Positions 35,022-46,095 of a stretch of DNA of 64,000 nucleotides are shown here, piece by piece. This stretch comes from Halisarca cf. caerulea. Its lineage: Eukaryota; Porifera; Demospongiae; Chondrillida; Halisarcidae. Made by a program: the position numbers and the translations under genes. The notes beneath the pieces were generated by a model. The model did no database searches and had not been told where the DNA came from. It saw only the letters and a list, made by a program, of their open reading frames with translations. The stretch is from the NCBI GenBank assembly GCA_963170055.1, contig CAUJGJ010000397.1:7235001-7299000 (forward strand), read 5' to 3'. Positions within the stretch are counted from its first letter, which is position 1. Every line of letters begins with the position of its first letter.

Positions 35022-35896
35022 CTAGTCCAGCCAGCTGGACCCACGTACGAAGCGCCGAAGGGCGGAAAGGGAGACTTGGGTCCAGCAGCAGTTGTTTTGG
35101 TTGCGCAATTTTGGACCAATGAAATCGTACTACCACGATTCGTGTTAACAGTATTCATAGATCGAACTCTTTGAAGTCCAAGGGATTTCGATAGACGACT
35201 TCGAATTCAATAATTGTTTTGGAGAAGCTGTTTGTTTATCTTTACATGCCGTGGGCAGAGATTCCTTCACAGTCTTTATTCAGTAGAAGAAAGATTTGTG
35301 GGGTATTTTATCTGTACGCGATACATTCGTGAATCTCCCCACAGGATTTGGAAAGAGCCTAGTCTTTGAATTAACCCCGCTTTGCTATGATCAGAAACGA
35401 AATCAACCTTTTGGAAGCTCGAGGGTACTTATCATATCGCCGTTAAAGTGAAATCGCAAATAGAAGATCTCTTGTCGAGGGGACTTAAAGCTTAAAGGGC
35501 CAGGCTTAAAGCCCGTATACGAATTGGTTGTAGAAATTCTTCGACATGCTAGATCGATTAGGATAAGTTTTAGCTTTGGACAGATAACGCATGTCACAAT
35601 TTTCATCAACAATCATTCAAATTGTACAATGTTTCACCCACTTGGGCTTCTTCAGGTACACACAAACCGTATACGAATTATTTGTATTAAATATACGATA
35701 GTAAGCCGATCCCAGGATAATGCACTAAGAAATAGCTTGCAGCAACGTGAAGTTTCCTTTTCGCCGTCCATCACACTATTGTCGGCACGTTCAAAGAGGT
35801 GTTACGAAGTAATTTCTATTAAACGACTGATGCTGGACCCACGTTTCCCTTTCCGCCCTTCGGCGCTTCGTACGTGGGTCCAGCTGGCTGGACTAG
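35022..35896. mobile_element. 875-bp DNA transposon with about 58-bp terminal inverted repeats
   Basis: The left end ctagtccagccagctggacc is repeated in inverted form at the right end. The match extends through cgaagcgccgaagggcggaa, with one small change near gggagac/gggaaac. Each end also folds on itself (ggacccacgt/acgtgggtcc). Inside is a degraded RecQ-type helicase fragment. A flanking duplication is not clear (TA at most). Confidence 0.85.
35287..35505 (+). pseudogene. RecQ-like SF2 helicase fragment inside the TIR element
   Basis: The frame reads RDTFVNLPTGFGKSLVFEL, which holds helicase motif I (Walker A, TGFGKS, 35341-35358), and then SRVLIISPLK, equivalent to motif Ia. A one-base frame change at 35450 leads to KSQIEDLLSRG, the expected continuation (SPL..QIEDL). 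The rest of the helicase is missing. It is a relic captured by, or left from, a larger autonomous element. Confidence 0.7.
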
Positions 35897-35899
35897 GTA

Positions 35900-36350
35900 T
35901 ATACCTTACATATGCGTGTGTTACGGCAGTAAAATGGCGTCAAGTGCATCGGTAGGGTTCGGGTGGGTTTGCCTTGCAATTGTGAAAGCAAGCAGTACCT
36001 GGGCGGACAATTGAAAATGTAAGGTAGGTAAGTAACTTAGGGAGTTTTTTTTGTTGGTGGGTAAACTTAAGACTTGTAACCTTATCTGTATGTATGTATC
36101 TACATGTTCATGGCTTTAAGTAGCAGGTAGCCAAAATCGTAGTGTTTCCCTGCATGTGCCATAATCAATATATCTGTTGAAATGGGATTTTGAATATGTC
36201 TTTTTGACACAGTAAGAAACTAAACGTCACAGTATTGCAATGAAAATGAAAAGGACTGTCGCAGCTGCAATGCAGTGGTTACATAATATTGTGGAATAAT
36301 AAATATTACTATGAAAGTTTGTCACGTTTAGTTTCTACTGATCATGTGCA
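35900..36350. other. no recognised gene
   Basis: Nothing supportable; likely 3' flank of the minus-strand gene that follows. Confidence 0.4.
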
Positions 36351-36351
36351 G

Positions 36352-36540
36352 TTACTTTTTGCAAAGTCTACAGCGCCATATTGCTTTCTTTGATGGTCTT
36401 CTTTTCAGTCCACTACATGGAAGGTGGTACCAGTTATTGCACCTGGTGCATTGCACCCATGTCTCCTCTCTCTCTGTGTGTGGTTTCCACACCTTGCCAC
36501 ATCCTTTACATTGGATCATTTGTGTAGTACACTGTGGGAT
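36352..36540 (-). CDS. PHD finger, terminal exon
   Basis: The minus-strand exon starts after a strong ttttctgcag acceptor and runs 63 codons to a TAA. It has the Cys4-His-Cys3 pattern of a PHD finger: QCKGC, WVQCTRCNNWYH, PCSGL and WRCRLC, then KK and stop. PHD fingers usually read histone H3 tails. Its position and strand suggest it is the 3' end of the ATPase gene whose exons run 43914-38517. The exon before it must end in phase 0; I could not identify that one with confidence (candidate around 37000-37250). Confidence 0.75.
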   Translation of the reverse strand: MPQCTTQMIQCKGCGKVWKPHTEREETWVQCTRCNNWYHLPCSGLKRRPSKKAIWRCRLCKK

Positions 36541-36989
36541 CTGCAGAAAATGTATACATGTTTAATGTTAACGATTGAATTTGGTGGATCAATTAGAGCG
36601 TACAATTTTAAGCTGGCACATGTTCAACTTAACATCAGTTCATGACTGGGTGAAATATACATAGGTTGAAATCTTTCAGGTGTGTACGAGTTTAACTATA
36701 TTGACGAGTCATGTATTGATATAAGGCCTATGTCAAGTTGTTAACTGGTTGGGTATTACAACTGGATCTTGTAGCAGCTTACATGGTCAAAATTTCCATA
36801 ACTATATTCAAAGTTAATAAACATTAATTTTACTCTCTGTCCTACTAACTAGCTGTTGTGTTCACCAACCTTCTGATGTTTTCCCAACTTGTAACACCTT
36901 CTTTATAGCCTTTATTTTATTTGCTGCTAAGAAAAAAAAACACAATACTAAATTCAATATATATCTATTAAACTATTTGCATACATACA

Positions 36990-37289
36990 CTATGTACTTT
37001 TAAACTCCTGTAGCAGATTTCTCTTAACTTCATCAACTGGAGTCAGTATTCTCCTCATTTTCTTCTGTGCTAGAGTTTGGAAAGAATAAGTTGAGGTTTC
37101 CTCTGAACTGCACCAATAAGTATACCTGGAAGGTAATAATATTATACCTGAATAACTTGCAGAATACATGAAAGCCTTCCTTGCAGGAGATCCCACAGGG
37201 AGCCACCTTGTTTTCTTGGACCTCATTGGTGTTATTTGCCATTTACTTATTGTATTCTGTACATATGTACAATAAAGCACATGGGACAA
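36990..37289 (-). other. candidate linking exon of the ATPase-PHD gene
   Basis: Open in two frames. One holds CGISCKEGFHVFC (Cys/His-rich) and then NSSTEENEENTDSS; the other is basic (MRSKKTRWLPVGSPARKAF). Splice borders are ambiguous and I could not fit the phases of its neighbours. Confidence 0.3.
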
Positions 37290-37794
37290 AATTAATATTG
37301 ATTACAAGCAGTGGAACAGCTTGTAACAAATGGTCTAAATAACAGAACACCTCTGTATAACAACCACCGTGGTTTGACCCTAGGGTATATACATATGTAA
37401 CGAAGTGACATTGATATTGTGTTGTACTTGTAGACTAATTGACAGTTAGCGTAATAATCTAAGTTTTAGGTACTAGATAGTAATGTTTTACGTGAGAGTT
37501 ACTAGGACGACCAGGGTGTTACCTCGTGGTCTAGAGTCTTCTTGAAAATCTATCATGTCTGATTCATTGGAGAAGTGAATGATTGAGTCGCCTTGCGAGG
37601 GAATCAGTGCTCGCGACGTTACATTTGGAGGTCCAGCCGAGACCGACAAGCATCGGTCGGCCAAGTAGTATTTTTTTTTGCAGCCGGCAAGGGGGAAACG
37701 GCCCAATCACCGCCGCGTGATTAGAGGGCCTGTGAGTCGATACCCCTTGAGGAACGGTCGTACGACTACAGGGTGAGTATTGCTGAGGACAACA

Positions 37795-37935
37795 ATGGCG
37801 GGCACGGGTGCAGCGATTCGTCTACCCTTCCACTCGCAACGGGTCACAGGAGGCCAGATGCGGGCAATAGCCGAGGAATTGGAACTTGCAATGGATAGCA
37901 AATACAAGTATACCCTCAAGAGAAGGCAAAATTAG
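37795..37935 (+). CDS. candidate short first exon, 46 codons
   Basis: The open frame MAGTGAAIRLPFHSQ...GGQMRAIAEELELAMDS starts at a good context (caacaATGG) in a GC-richer patch. The helical second half resembles N-termini of lineage-expanded regulatory proteins, but I cannot name it. It lies on the plus strand inside an intron of the minus-strand gene. It could equally be chance. Confidence 0.3.
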   Translation: MAGTGAAIRLPFHSQRVTGGQMRAIAEELELAMDSKYKYTLKRRQN

Positions 37936-38516
37936 TACTCACTATCAGAGGTACATACTTTCTACTGTATCCATGCAAGACTGGTGCTTTAACATAACAA
38001 TGAGTACTTACTATCCATGGAGGAGTGTTGACTAACCCAGGTACTTACTAACAGAGTTTGACTGTATAGACTGCTTACAACTTTGCTGTACATTTTCACA
38101 TGAACCAACTGTAACCTTAATGTCTTCTTTGGAAAATTTGGGCAACTGGTGTGGCTGTATTCTTGGAGATGTGATCTACAGCCAAAGGAAGACTTCTAAA
38201 CGATGTTCATGCACGTGTACTTTTGACAGTTCGAGCATAATTCAGAAATCACATAGAAAAAAGTAAACTGCCGGTTTTAATTGTGTTACCTTTAAGTTAA
38301 TAAATTTACACATTTACACACATTGTATTTGCATTGATTCCTTCACATACATACGTACGTAGTTACAGTCACTACTATTTGTTTGCATAAATACAATCAA
38401 TAATCCATGCAGTACGTTTTTCGAGACCCTAATGTACAGCTCAGGGAAGTGGAATGTATGTATCACAACATGCAGTCTTTCCAGATATCTCATACAGGAA
38501 AATTATAATCCTTCAC

Positions 38517-39873
38517 CTTTTGAATTTGTGATTGTTGGTATGATGATTTCTTTTTTTCCCCTTTGGTCGTTTGGCTTTACCTGAAAGTGGTTATTTGATT
38601 TATACTACAATACAACACAATACAATTATGCTTGGGTGAAGTGTTGCTCCAAAGCTTACCTGTATTTCTTGGTGTCTTCCTTTTTCTGTGGAAAGAAGAT
38701 GTGTAACCACGTGTGTTACTCCTCTCATCTATTATCAAAGGGAAGTATGTATAAGCAGTACACTACACAGTCAGATCTTTTGTCACTGTTTGACCTGAAC
38801 CATGAGTACATATGTACATACCTTCAGAGGTAGATGAAATTGGAGAAATGTCTCTGAATTTTTCCAGTTGGCTGTGGTAGTTTCTGTAGTGATTGGACCT
38901 ACAACATACGTATTGTTACAGCTATAGTATTGACCTATGACTCAAAGTACATGTTGATGATTGACAGCCTGTTACTTATGTACTTAAATGCCATAGAAAA
39001 GGTTGACTGTGTGTATCGGAAGTGCTTTTGTCTGCAAAATCTTCAATATTATATGTTTCTATGAATTCAAAGAAAAAAAACACTCAAAACCATAAAGGCT
39101 GTTCGCAACATTCCATTCTAGATAATGAATGTGCAGCTTACCTTGAGCTTCCACCAAACCCACCACTGTTGGTGTTCTTGTGGAAGGGCCTGCATGTGCC
39201 AGTGCTGTGTACAAGATGTTTTTCAAATTGATATGTACTACGTAGTACATTGTACATACGTATGTGCTTTCTAATGTCCATTTAGTCACTTACCAGAAGG
39301 AGTTGTACTTGGAGTTGTGACATCAAAGTCACTGTCTGTGTCTCCAATTGGCTGTGCAGAACTAGTACCTTGACAGGAAATTAAAGTGGCATTGAGTAAG
39401 CAGGTCAAAATGGTACATGTGCAAAAGTAAACTACAGACGTATATCAGTATAGCCTGTTTAAAAATTGCTTTTTGGACATGTCTGCAGTAAAATTGAAGT
39501 AAATGAGACCTGGCTTAGCTGCACATTTCTGTGCCTGTAATTTTGCAGATAGAGTGAGGTACTTACATATAGTACATATAAGTGGATAAGTAACATGTTT
39601 GTAGTATGACCCAGTGCAGATCTGATCTGGGGAACTGTGGGTGGATGGTGAGGAAACAGACATGTCATGCTATGTAGATACACAAGTAAGGTTATACTGT
39701 ATCTATACTGTCATTAGAAACTCTACCAAATGTTGCTTTTCTCTGTGGTCTCCTCTTCCTTCGCGCCTCAATTCTTTTTGCTATCCGATCTCTGGTTTCT
39801 AAGAAGAGCAGATTTTTTCCATATCCAAAATGTTACAAAGTAGACATAATTCGCCTTCTTATATGTACGTGCC
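38517..39873 (-). CDS. ATPase-PHD gene: linker exons
   Basis: Five short exons keep phase with each other: 39798-39727 (basic, KRIEARRKRRPQRK, a likely nuclear localisation signal), 39368-39294 (acidic then Thr/Pro/Ser: DTDSDFDVTTPSTTPS), 39189-39142, 38898-38822 and 38580-38517. All borders are AG/GT. Composition suggests a disordered tether between the ATPase part and the PHD finger. The donor at 39873, which leads into the first of these exons, would have to be a GC donor (caag/gcacgt), the only phase-compatible choice I found. Confidence 0.55.
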
Positions 39874-42655
39874 TTGTGATAAGATGAGAATGAATTGTTC
39901 GGGGATGTCTTTGTATGGGATACACACACAGCTAACAGCAATACTGCTACTGTCCCTCTCTATAACCTTCTTCTTTTCACCTGGCCTGAGGAAATACTGT
40001 GTAGTCCTGCTTTTGCACCCTTTCCTGTTTCTTATTAGTGTGCGGAGCAAAGACTCCTCAATGTGGTTGATGCCATACTGGTCCAAAAGGCCAAGTAGGG
40101 CAGGAATGCAGATCCCCACACCTTCTATTGGCCTTCTGGTGTGTGGTATCGTATGGATGGGTTCACTGCTGTTAAAATCTGTGGAGTATTTCTTGGTGTT
40201 ATACATTGCATTACACCTTTCTGTTGTATGACCAATGCTTACATGTACGTACATTTGTAAGTTTACATGCATGATCAAATGCTCACTTCACTGGTATCTG
40301 ACAGTTGACTCAGATCAGCCAGATACTTTCCCAGTGGTATTTCGAGTGGAATTTTGGCTCCTTGATATTTGCTGATACATGGAGCCATGTCAGAAGCAAA
40401 AAACAAACGTACTTCATCCTCAGGCATCTTGACTTTGCTTGCGATCTTTGTATAGAAAAGAGATTGAGTTGTGTCAATGTTTTGTATGTGCACGTGAGAA
40501 CCTACATACAATACTTACTTGCATGGTGAGCCATAAAAGTCTTGTGTATCCAACAGCTAGCCGTTCATCAATGGTGTTCACTGTGCTGTCCAGTACGAAA
40601 GATTTAAGATCACCAAGTTCTGGTGGTGGTAGCCTTGAAAACTTGTGCCCCATCTTGAGGGCACTCCTGATTGCTCCTGACAATTTTGGTTTTGTTGCAT
40701 TGAACTTTTCAACGGCATCAAGGTTGTAAGCAAGCTCGTGGTTGAAGGGAATGATGGTGGCTCTTGCTATGTATCTACAGTATGTACATGGCATGCCATA
40801 GACATTTTGTGTACGTTCATTGTGACTGCATGATGACTACTGACACAGTAGTGAGTTGAAAAATCAGTCATATCTAGAACCAACTCTAATTTTATTTGAT
40901 GCAACTGTGATGGTATCTAGTGTGTATATATGTGTACATACGTACGTATACGTACCTTTCTTCTTCTTGTGCTATAGCTTGAACAATAAAATCGTTAGCA
41001 CAAACGATAGGTACCGTCCTTGTTGAACTTGTCATCTTTGCAGATCCTAGTATGCCACCTCCAAAGCAATTCATCAGGATGGTTTTGAGCTGACGGATAT
41101 CAGAGGGGTCGTCATAGACAAATGGCAAACCAGCCCAGAGCATTTTGTTAAGTTCAGCATCTGTAATGTCTTTGACTGGTTTGCCTCTTTGCCCTACCAC
41201 AGACACACAAACTTCTGAAGCAATTGTCTTCCCTCGATTTTTTGCTCCAAATGCAATTGGTATGAAGCAGTTTATATACATTTCTACTGACTTCTCGTAA
41301 AATAGAGACAAAATGGTGGCACCTGCGGGTTCACATACTGGTATGGATTGCACTAGCTCATAAGGGTTAGAAAAAAATCCTACTCACTGAGTAGAAATAG
41401 TGAGCTCATGAGGTTTTGCCCTAAGCATTTGTGAAGAATGTCTTTAACACAACTCAGGGACATATCGTCAGGAGGCTCCACTTCCTTCGGTACTTTAATC
41501 CCCATTGCTTCTAGTATACCTGCATTAATTTTGTAACATATTATTATACTATTATGTACAAGATCTTGCTTATATTTATGTCTTACCTGGAAGCATAATT
41601 GGAGGGTTGTCAACAGGTCTTCCTTTGCTGGTTAGGATTCTATTGCTGTCAAAAACAAAGACGTCAGCTTCTGGCTGCTTCCCAAGGCAAACGACTGCTC
41701 TTTTTTGGTCATCTGAACTACAAGACATGAATGTGGTTATGTACGCATGTCATGGCTGTAAACATCTATATAATATTATAATTTAGTATGCTTCTATTCA
41801 TGTATGCAAGCGTGCAAAAAATGTGTTATACAAGTATGCATGCATGCAAGTATTCTTGAATACATACAGTATGTAACACACATACGTACTTGCCTAAGAA
41901 TACCTACGTACGTACCTACACACATACATATACAGCTTGCAGTACATGCACACATACTTTGGTACAGTCATACACTGCATACACACATACACGTGTGTAT
42001 TCATTTACATCAATTCTTATGCACATGCACACATTTATACTCACATACAGCAAACTAAAATTAGCACAGGTCGTTACCTATGGCTTCAGAGTCTGACAGA
42101 ATTAGTGGGGGTGCATGTGTGGGAATTAGCACCTGTTGCTAGTCAGGTTGAAATTAACTGATATCCCCTCTTATGTGGGTGTAGGTGGTTACCATGGCTA
42201 CAGAGTCTGGCAGAATTGGTGGTGGTGTATGCATGGGAATTAGCACCTGTTGCTACTCAGGTGAAAGTTCATTGACAATTGCATCCTTCACACCAGCAAC
42301 AAGAAGTGCAGAAGCTGCTTTGAGAAAAACGTGCCCACCAACCCGATGCAGAGCTAAGCAAAAGGGTATAAACTAATGGGAATAAGGTAGACTAGGGGAG
42401 AATGAATGATAGTACTATAGAGATTAGGTATATGTGAGCCAGATTGCTGTCTGGCTTGCCATTTTAGTCTAAAATGTGGCAAGCTTGCCCCCCTTCAGTG
42501 ATGACATACAACAGCATGTATGTTACTATTCTCCCAAAGGGACAAGTCATATAGGCAGGTACACCCATGATGAATTGAGGGTCCTGGTATATACTGCATG
42601 GTCATGGGCTTCAGTCTGAGAAGGGGGACATTCACTAATACGTATACAGTAGAAT

Positions 42656-42718
<63 letters not shown>

Positions 42719-42724
42719 CATGCA

Positions 42725-42760
<36 letters not shown>

Positions 42761-43914
42761 TCAGTGTGTGTGTGTGTGTGTGCGTGCGTGCGTGCGTGTG
42801 TTCATGTGCATTGTAAGATGTGGTAGCTTTAGAACGAAAAGTCTGCAGTGCTCCAAGTGAGATAGAAAGTGACTAAAATGATATAAAACAATATAATGCA
42901 TCAGGTGTTGTTACCAATATTTAAAACAATGGGCTATACAGAAGAATCAACGGTAATTATTGACATAATGAATGGATAATACCTAGACAAGACTCTGAAC
43001 TTACTGCATGTGTGTTTTTGTGTGTTGGAACTACATATAGAATTAGCATGGGGCATGTAGAATCTGTGCATATGCATTGTACAAACCCTTGCTCATTGTA
43101 GTCGTCCAGTAAGTCCATGGCCAGTTCCTTTAACTTTGTTTTGGACAAATTAAGCATTGGGTGCCCATTTTGTAGGGCGAGTTGCATTGCTCTGTTGATC
43201 TTGTCCCCATTACCACTGTTGAATGTGGCCTCAGAAATGAAACATTGCCTATATATATATATATATAAAAATAAGATATTATGTACATACGTATAGTTTT
43301 GTCAGGCCCAAATTTGTTGCCACTCGTAAGCAACTTTTTTTACCACACCCTCACATGATGTACAAATAGCACAATTACGTACTTCATTTTCCCTAACATC
43401 TAAAGGAATTAGTTGCATAATTGTTTTTGATAGCTTAGCTAGAAAGTGCTGGAATGCCTACGTACAGGGCCGGGGGAACCACCTAGGTCACTCAGGCCAT
43501 GGCCTGACCAAAGTTTGTGAAGTACGTAGCAAAGAAAATAGGGGTTGAATCTATTACTCACACACCTACAGTACCAGTCTGCACAGATATTTTTGGGTAC
43601 TTTTGCTGACTTTGAACACTAGCTATAGTAAACTATATATTCAAATAATGCTGAAGTGCCGGAAATCACTTTGGGGAGGAGGCAAAAGGTTAAAATTTCA
43701 AACAATGTGACCGCAATTATTGCCTGAGCAATTCAAACACAGCTTCCCCAGCCCTGACTTATATGCAAGCTTCAGGCTTTTCAAAGTGTAAAACACAGAA
43801 TCTGCTACTGGTAGTAAGCAGTGTAAAAGAAAAACTTACCCATACTCCACCCTACCAGATGTTATCTGTGTGACATCCAGGATGAAGCCTTTCAACTCCT
43901 GTACTGGGCATCCA
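39873..43914 (-). CDS. P-loop ATPase gene, main exons (unrecognised family)
   Basis: Eight consecutive minus-strand exons join in phase: 43914-43840, 43248-43087, 41717-41587, 41519-41388, about 41335-40956, 40774-40519, 40445-40287 and 40191-39873. No stop or frameshift is seen. The ATPase core has Walker A GAKNRGKT (41225-41248), Walker B-like LPFVYDD (about 41109-41128) and a sensor-1-like PIVCANDF, then a helical region. The arrangement resembles primase-helicase or DUF927-type ATPases, but I cannot assign a family. Upstream exons (before 43914) are missing or lie beyond the MITE at 43975. The acceptor of the ATPase exon is ambiguous: three in-phase AGs give introns of 35, 52 or 66 nt. 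Open phase throughout implies selection or a young copy. It may be host gene or transposon-borne. Confidence 0.65.
42060..42270 (+). repeat. tandem duplication, period about 122 bp
   Basis: The stretch aggtcgttacctatggcttc ... gggaattagcacctgttgct at 42067-42142 is repeated with about 85% identity at 42185-42257. The second copy opens a short frame (MATESGRIGGGVCMG) that runs to 42376; it is not convincing as a gene. Confidence 0.65.
42655..42795 (+). repeat. (CA)n followed by (TG)n
   Basis: A pure CA run (about 42655-42716), then catgcatgcacaag, then TG: an inverted dinucleotide pair that could form a long hairpin. It lies within the long intron of the ATPase gene. Confidence 0.9.
43465..43756. 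mobile_element. candidate 292-bp non-autonomous hAT-like MITE
   Basis: The ends cagggccgggggaacc and (reverse-complemented right end) cagggctggggaagc are similar, as in hAT MITEs. The flanks (cctacgta, acttatat) do not give a convincing 8-bp duplication. It sits in an intron of the ATPase gene, between 43840 and 43248. Confidence 0.4.
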
Positions 43915-43974
43915 CTGGGGGGGGGGGGGGGTAAAACGTCTGCTGTTATCCTCAGACTGATGTTACCAACCCTC

Positions 43975-44040
43975 TTTTTAGGGGCTGCCGCAGGCAGCCC
44001 CTATATTGTTTTCATTTGGACTTCCGGTGTGTAACGCTCG

Positions 44041-44075
<35 letters not shown>

Positions 44076-44331
44076 GGATTTGAAGGAAAGTCTTATAATA
44101 GAGAATTTATATAATAGTAATAGAGAAGTATGAATTTATACAGAAATGAGTTATAGGAATTGTTTTGAGAACAATTGCCAAATATGGCAATTGTTTTCAA
44201 AACAATCGTCCAGTTACAATAAACAGTATGTTTAATGAATGTTCAGCTGTGCACTTACCCTCCAATGCTTTGCAAGTGATTCGAGTGCGTGGGGCGGCAG
44301 CCCCCACGAGTTTTTAACTCGAATTATTTGT
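43975..44331 (+). mobile_element. three-hairpin MITE, full copy 2
   Basis: Over 95% identical by eye to 5280-5631 over its length, same orientation, with a longer (TA)n. All three hairpins are kept. Confidence 0.85.
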
Positions 44332-44339
44332 TTTCTTGC

Positions 44340-45190
44340 CTATCAGCATAATAGATCAAGTGATTTTCGTAGTCCACCTGAAAACTCATTGCAGTTTGCT
44401 CCACTAGCACTTTGTGGATGTGCCATGCAGCCTCTGCTTTTATTGCTGATTTCCCGAACACCGTGATGATTATTCATTGTTTGTGGTCAGGATTACTCTT
44501 TGTTGTGTGGTGATAACTGCTGGAAGGGATACAGGACCAAAGGCGCTAATATTGAAGCGCCTCTGGCAATATTAGCGCCTTCAATCCTATATTTTGGCAA
44601 TTGACCGTCCGTGCATTAATCTCGCGTAGACTTAGTCACTACCCGTGCATCCGTCCACATGCTATAAAATACAAGGAAGAGACGAGAGCACTTTTAGCCC
44701 TAAAGGATGATATTTGTTCCACCAGCCTCTAGGCGCCGAAAGCTATCCGTGCAAATCCACAAATCGGAATAAACTAAACAATGCTGGTGTAAATTTGCTC
44801 AGACGAAGCAGGAAAGGCACGTTCGTCTATCAAGTAAGCCAATAAATTTTTTGACGTCAGAAGAAACACAAAACAAAGCGTGGTGTAGTTTCTTCTATAA
44901 TTTCTGAATTATGTTTCAAGGATGCTGAGCGTTTACCTCGACTATTATCCCTTGGAGTTCGATTGCCGTCCTTCACGATCGCGAATTAAACTGCCTTCAT
45001 ATGTTTGGATCGTTTTAAAGAGGTCTGACTGTATTATGGTATGTAAAGCTGACTGAATAAGGTATAATTATATGCAATATACATGCAGACTTGCTGCACA
45101 CATAGGCAGAGGATAATTGTAAATGAACGCATAAGAATTTGAAGGTGACAAAATCATGCTTATTGAGTTACTCAGCAATGGTACTTGTCC
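44340..45190. other. spacer between the two minus-strand genes
   Basis: A 13-bp perfect stem GGCGCTAATATTG ... CAATATTAGCGCC occurs at 44545-44582. A minus frame (about 44470-44350, CMAHPQSASGANCNEFSGG) might be an upstream exon of the ATPase gene, unproven. Nothing else is recognised. Confidence 0.4.
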
Positions 45191-46095
45191 ATTATGCTTT
45201 CTTTGGAAGGATTGGTTTCTTGCCTTGTTGGTGGCACTTCTCAGTATACTTATTTCTTTGGATTACCATGCGATGAAGGTAGAAAATGTGGTGTGTCTTT
45301 GTCATAGAGCTTACAATTGACTTGTATCGTCCTGCCCATATGAAAGTCTGTTCCCCGGCTTGAGTGTTGAAATCAGGATTTGCATGTTTGAATGTGGCAG
45401 GTGAATATTTTTCTTTGCATTGTATGCCTGTGTGGTTAGGATAATGAAACGTATCAATTATTTTCACTAAATCCAGCCACGCAGTGTCTAGAGGGGGTGG
45501 AAGTGGCAGTGGCTGTTGTGCAATCTTGATGCGATCCAAGTTGCACATATTGTCATATGCCAGTGTCATATTCTTGCATGTGTCACGGCTGTGACTGGCT
45601 ATCACTCGTGGCAGGGATGTTAACCAGTGCAAAAGGATGAAGAACACCTGAGTTGGTGATTCTGACCTGAAAGACCGTAAGTGATAATGTAAAGACTACA
45701 CCTGTAGATCAGTTTCCAATATTGCAAACATTTTCATGCAATGTGTGAAAGATACCCTTACATTTATGAACATGTAAAATGTTTGGTTTGTAGTAACCTC
45801 AACCAGGGATTCATGTGTACTAGTAACAGAGTTATGTATGTGCGTGAATACCCATGATTGATTGTTTAGCTGTAGAGTGCGTATTTGCCAACATACACCA
45901 TGCTGAAAGTTGTACGAGGACAAGGTTTATTAATATACATATGTACCTGTATAAGGGTTGCCACATGTCAATGTGCCCTCCTGCCCTTACAATAACTTGG
46001 TGCCCCCGTGACCACTTCCTCAGCTTTTTAGGCTCTCCTAAATTCTTGGTACACAGCTGCCCTGTTGTTTGAGCTCCATATAGCATTTGTGGATG

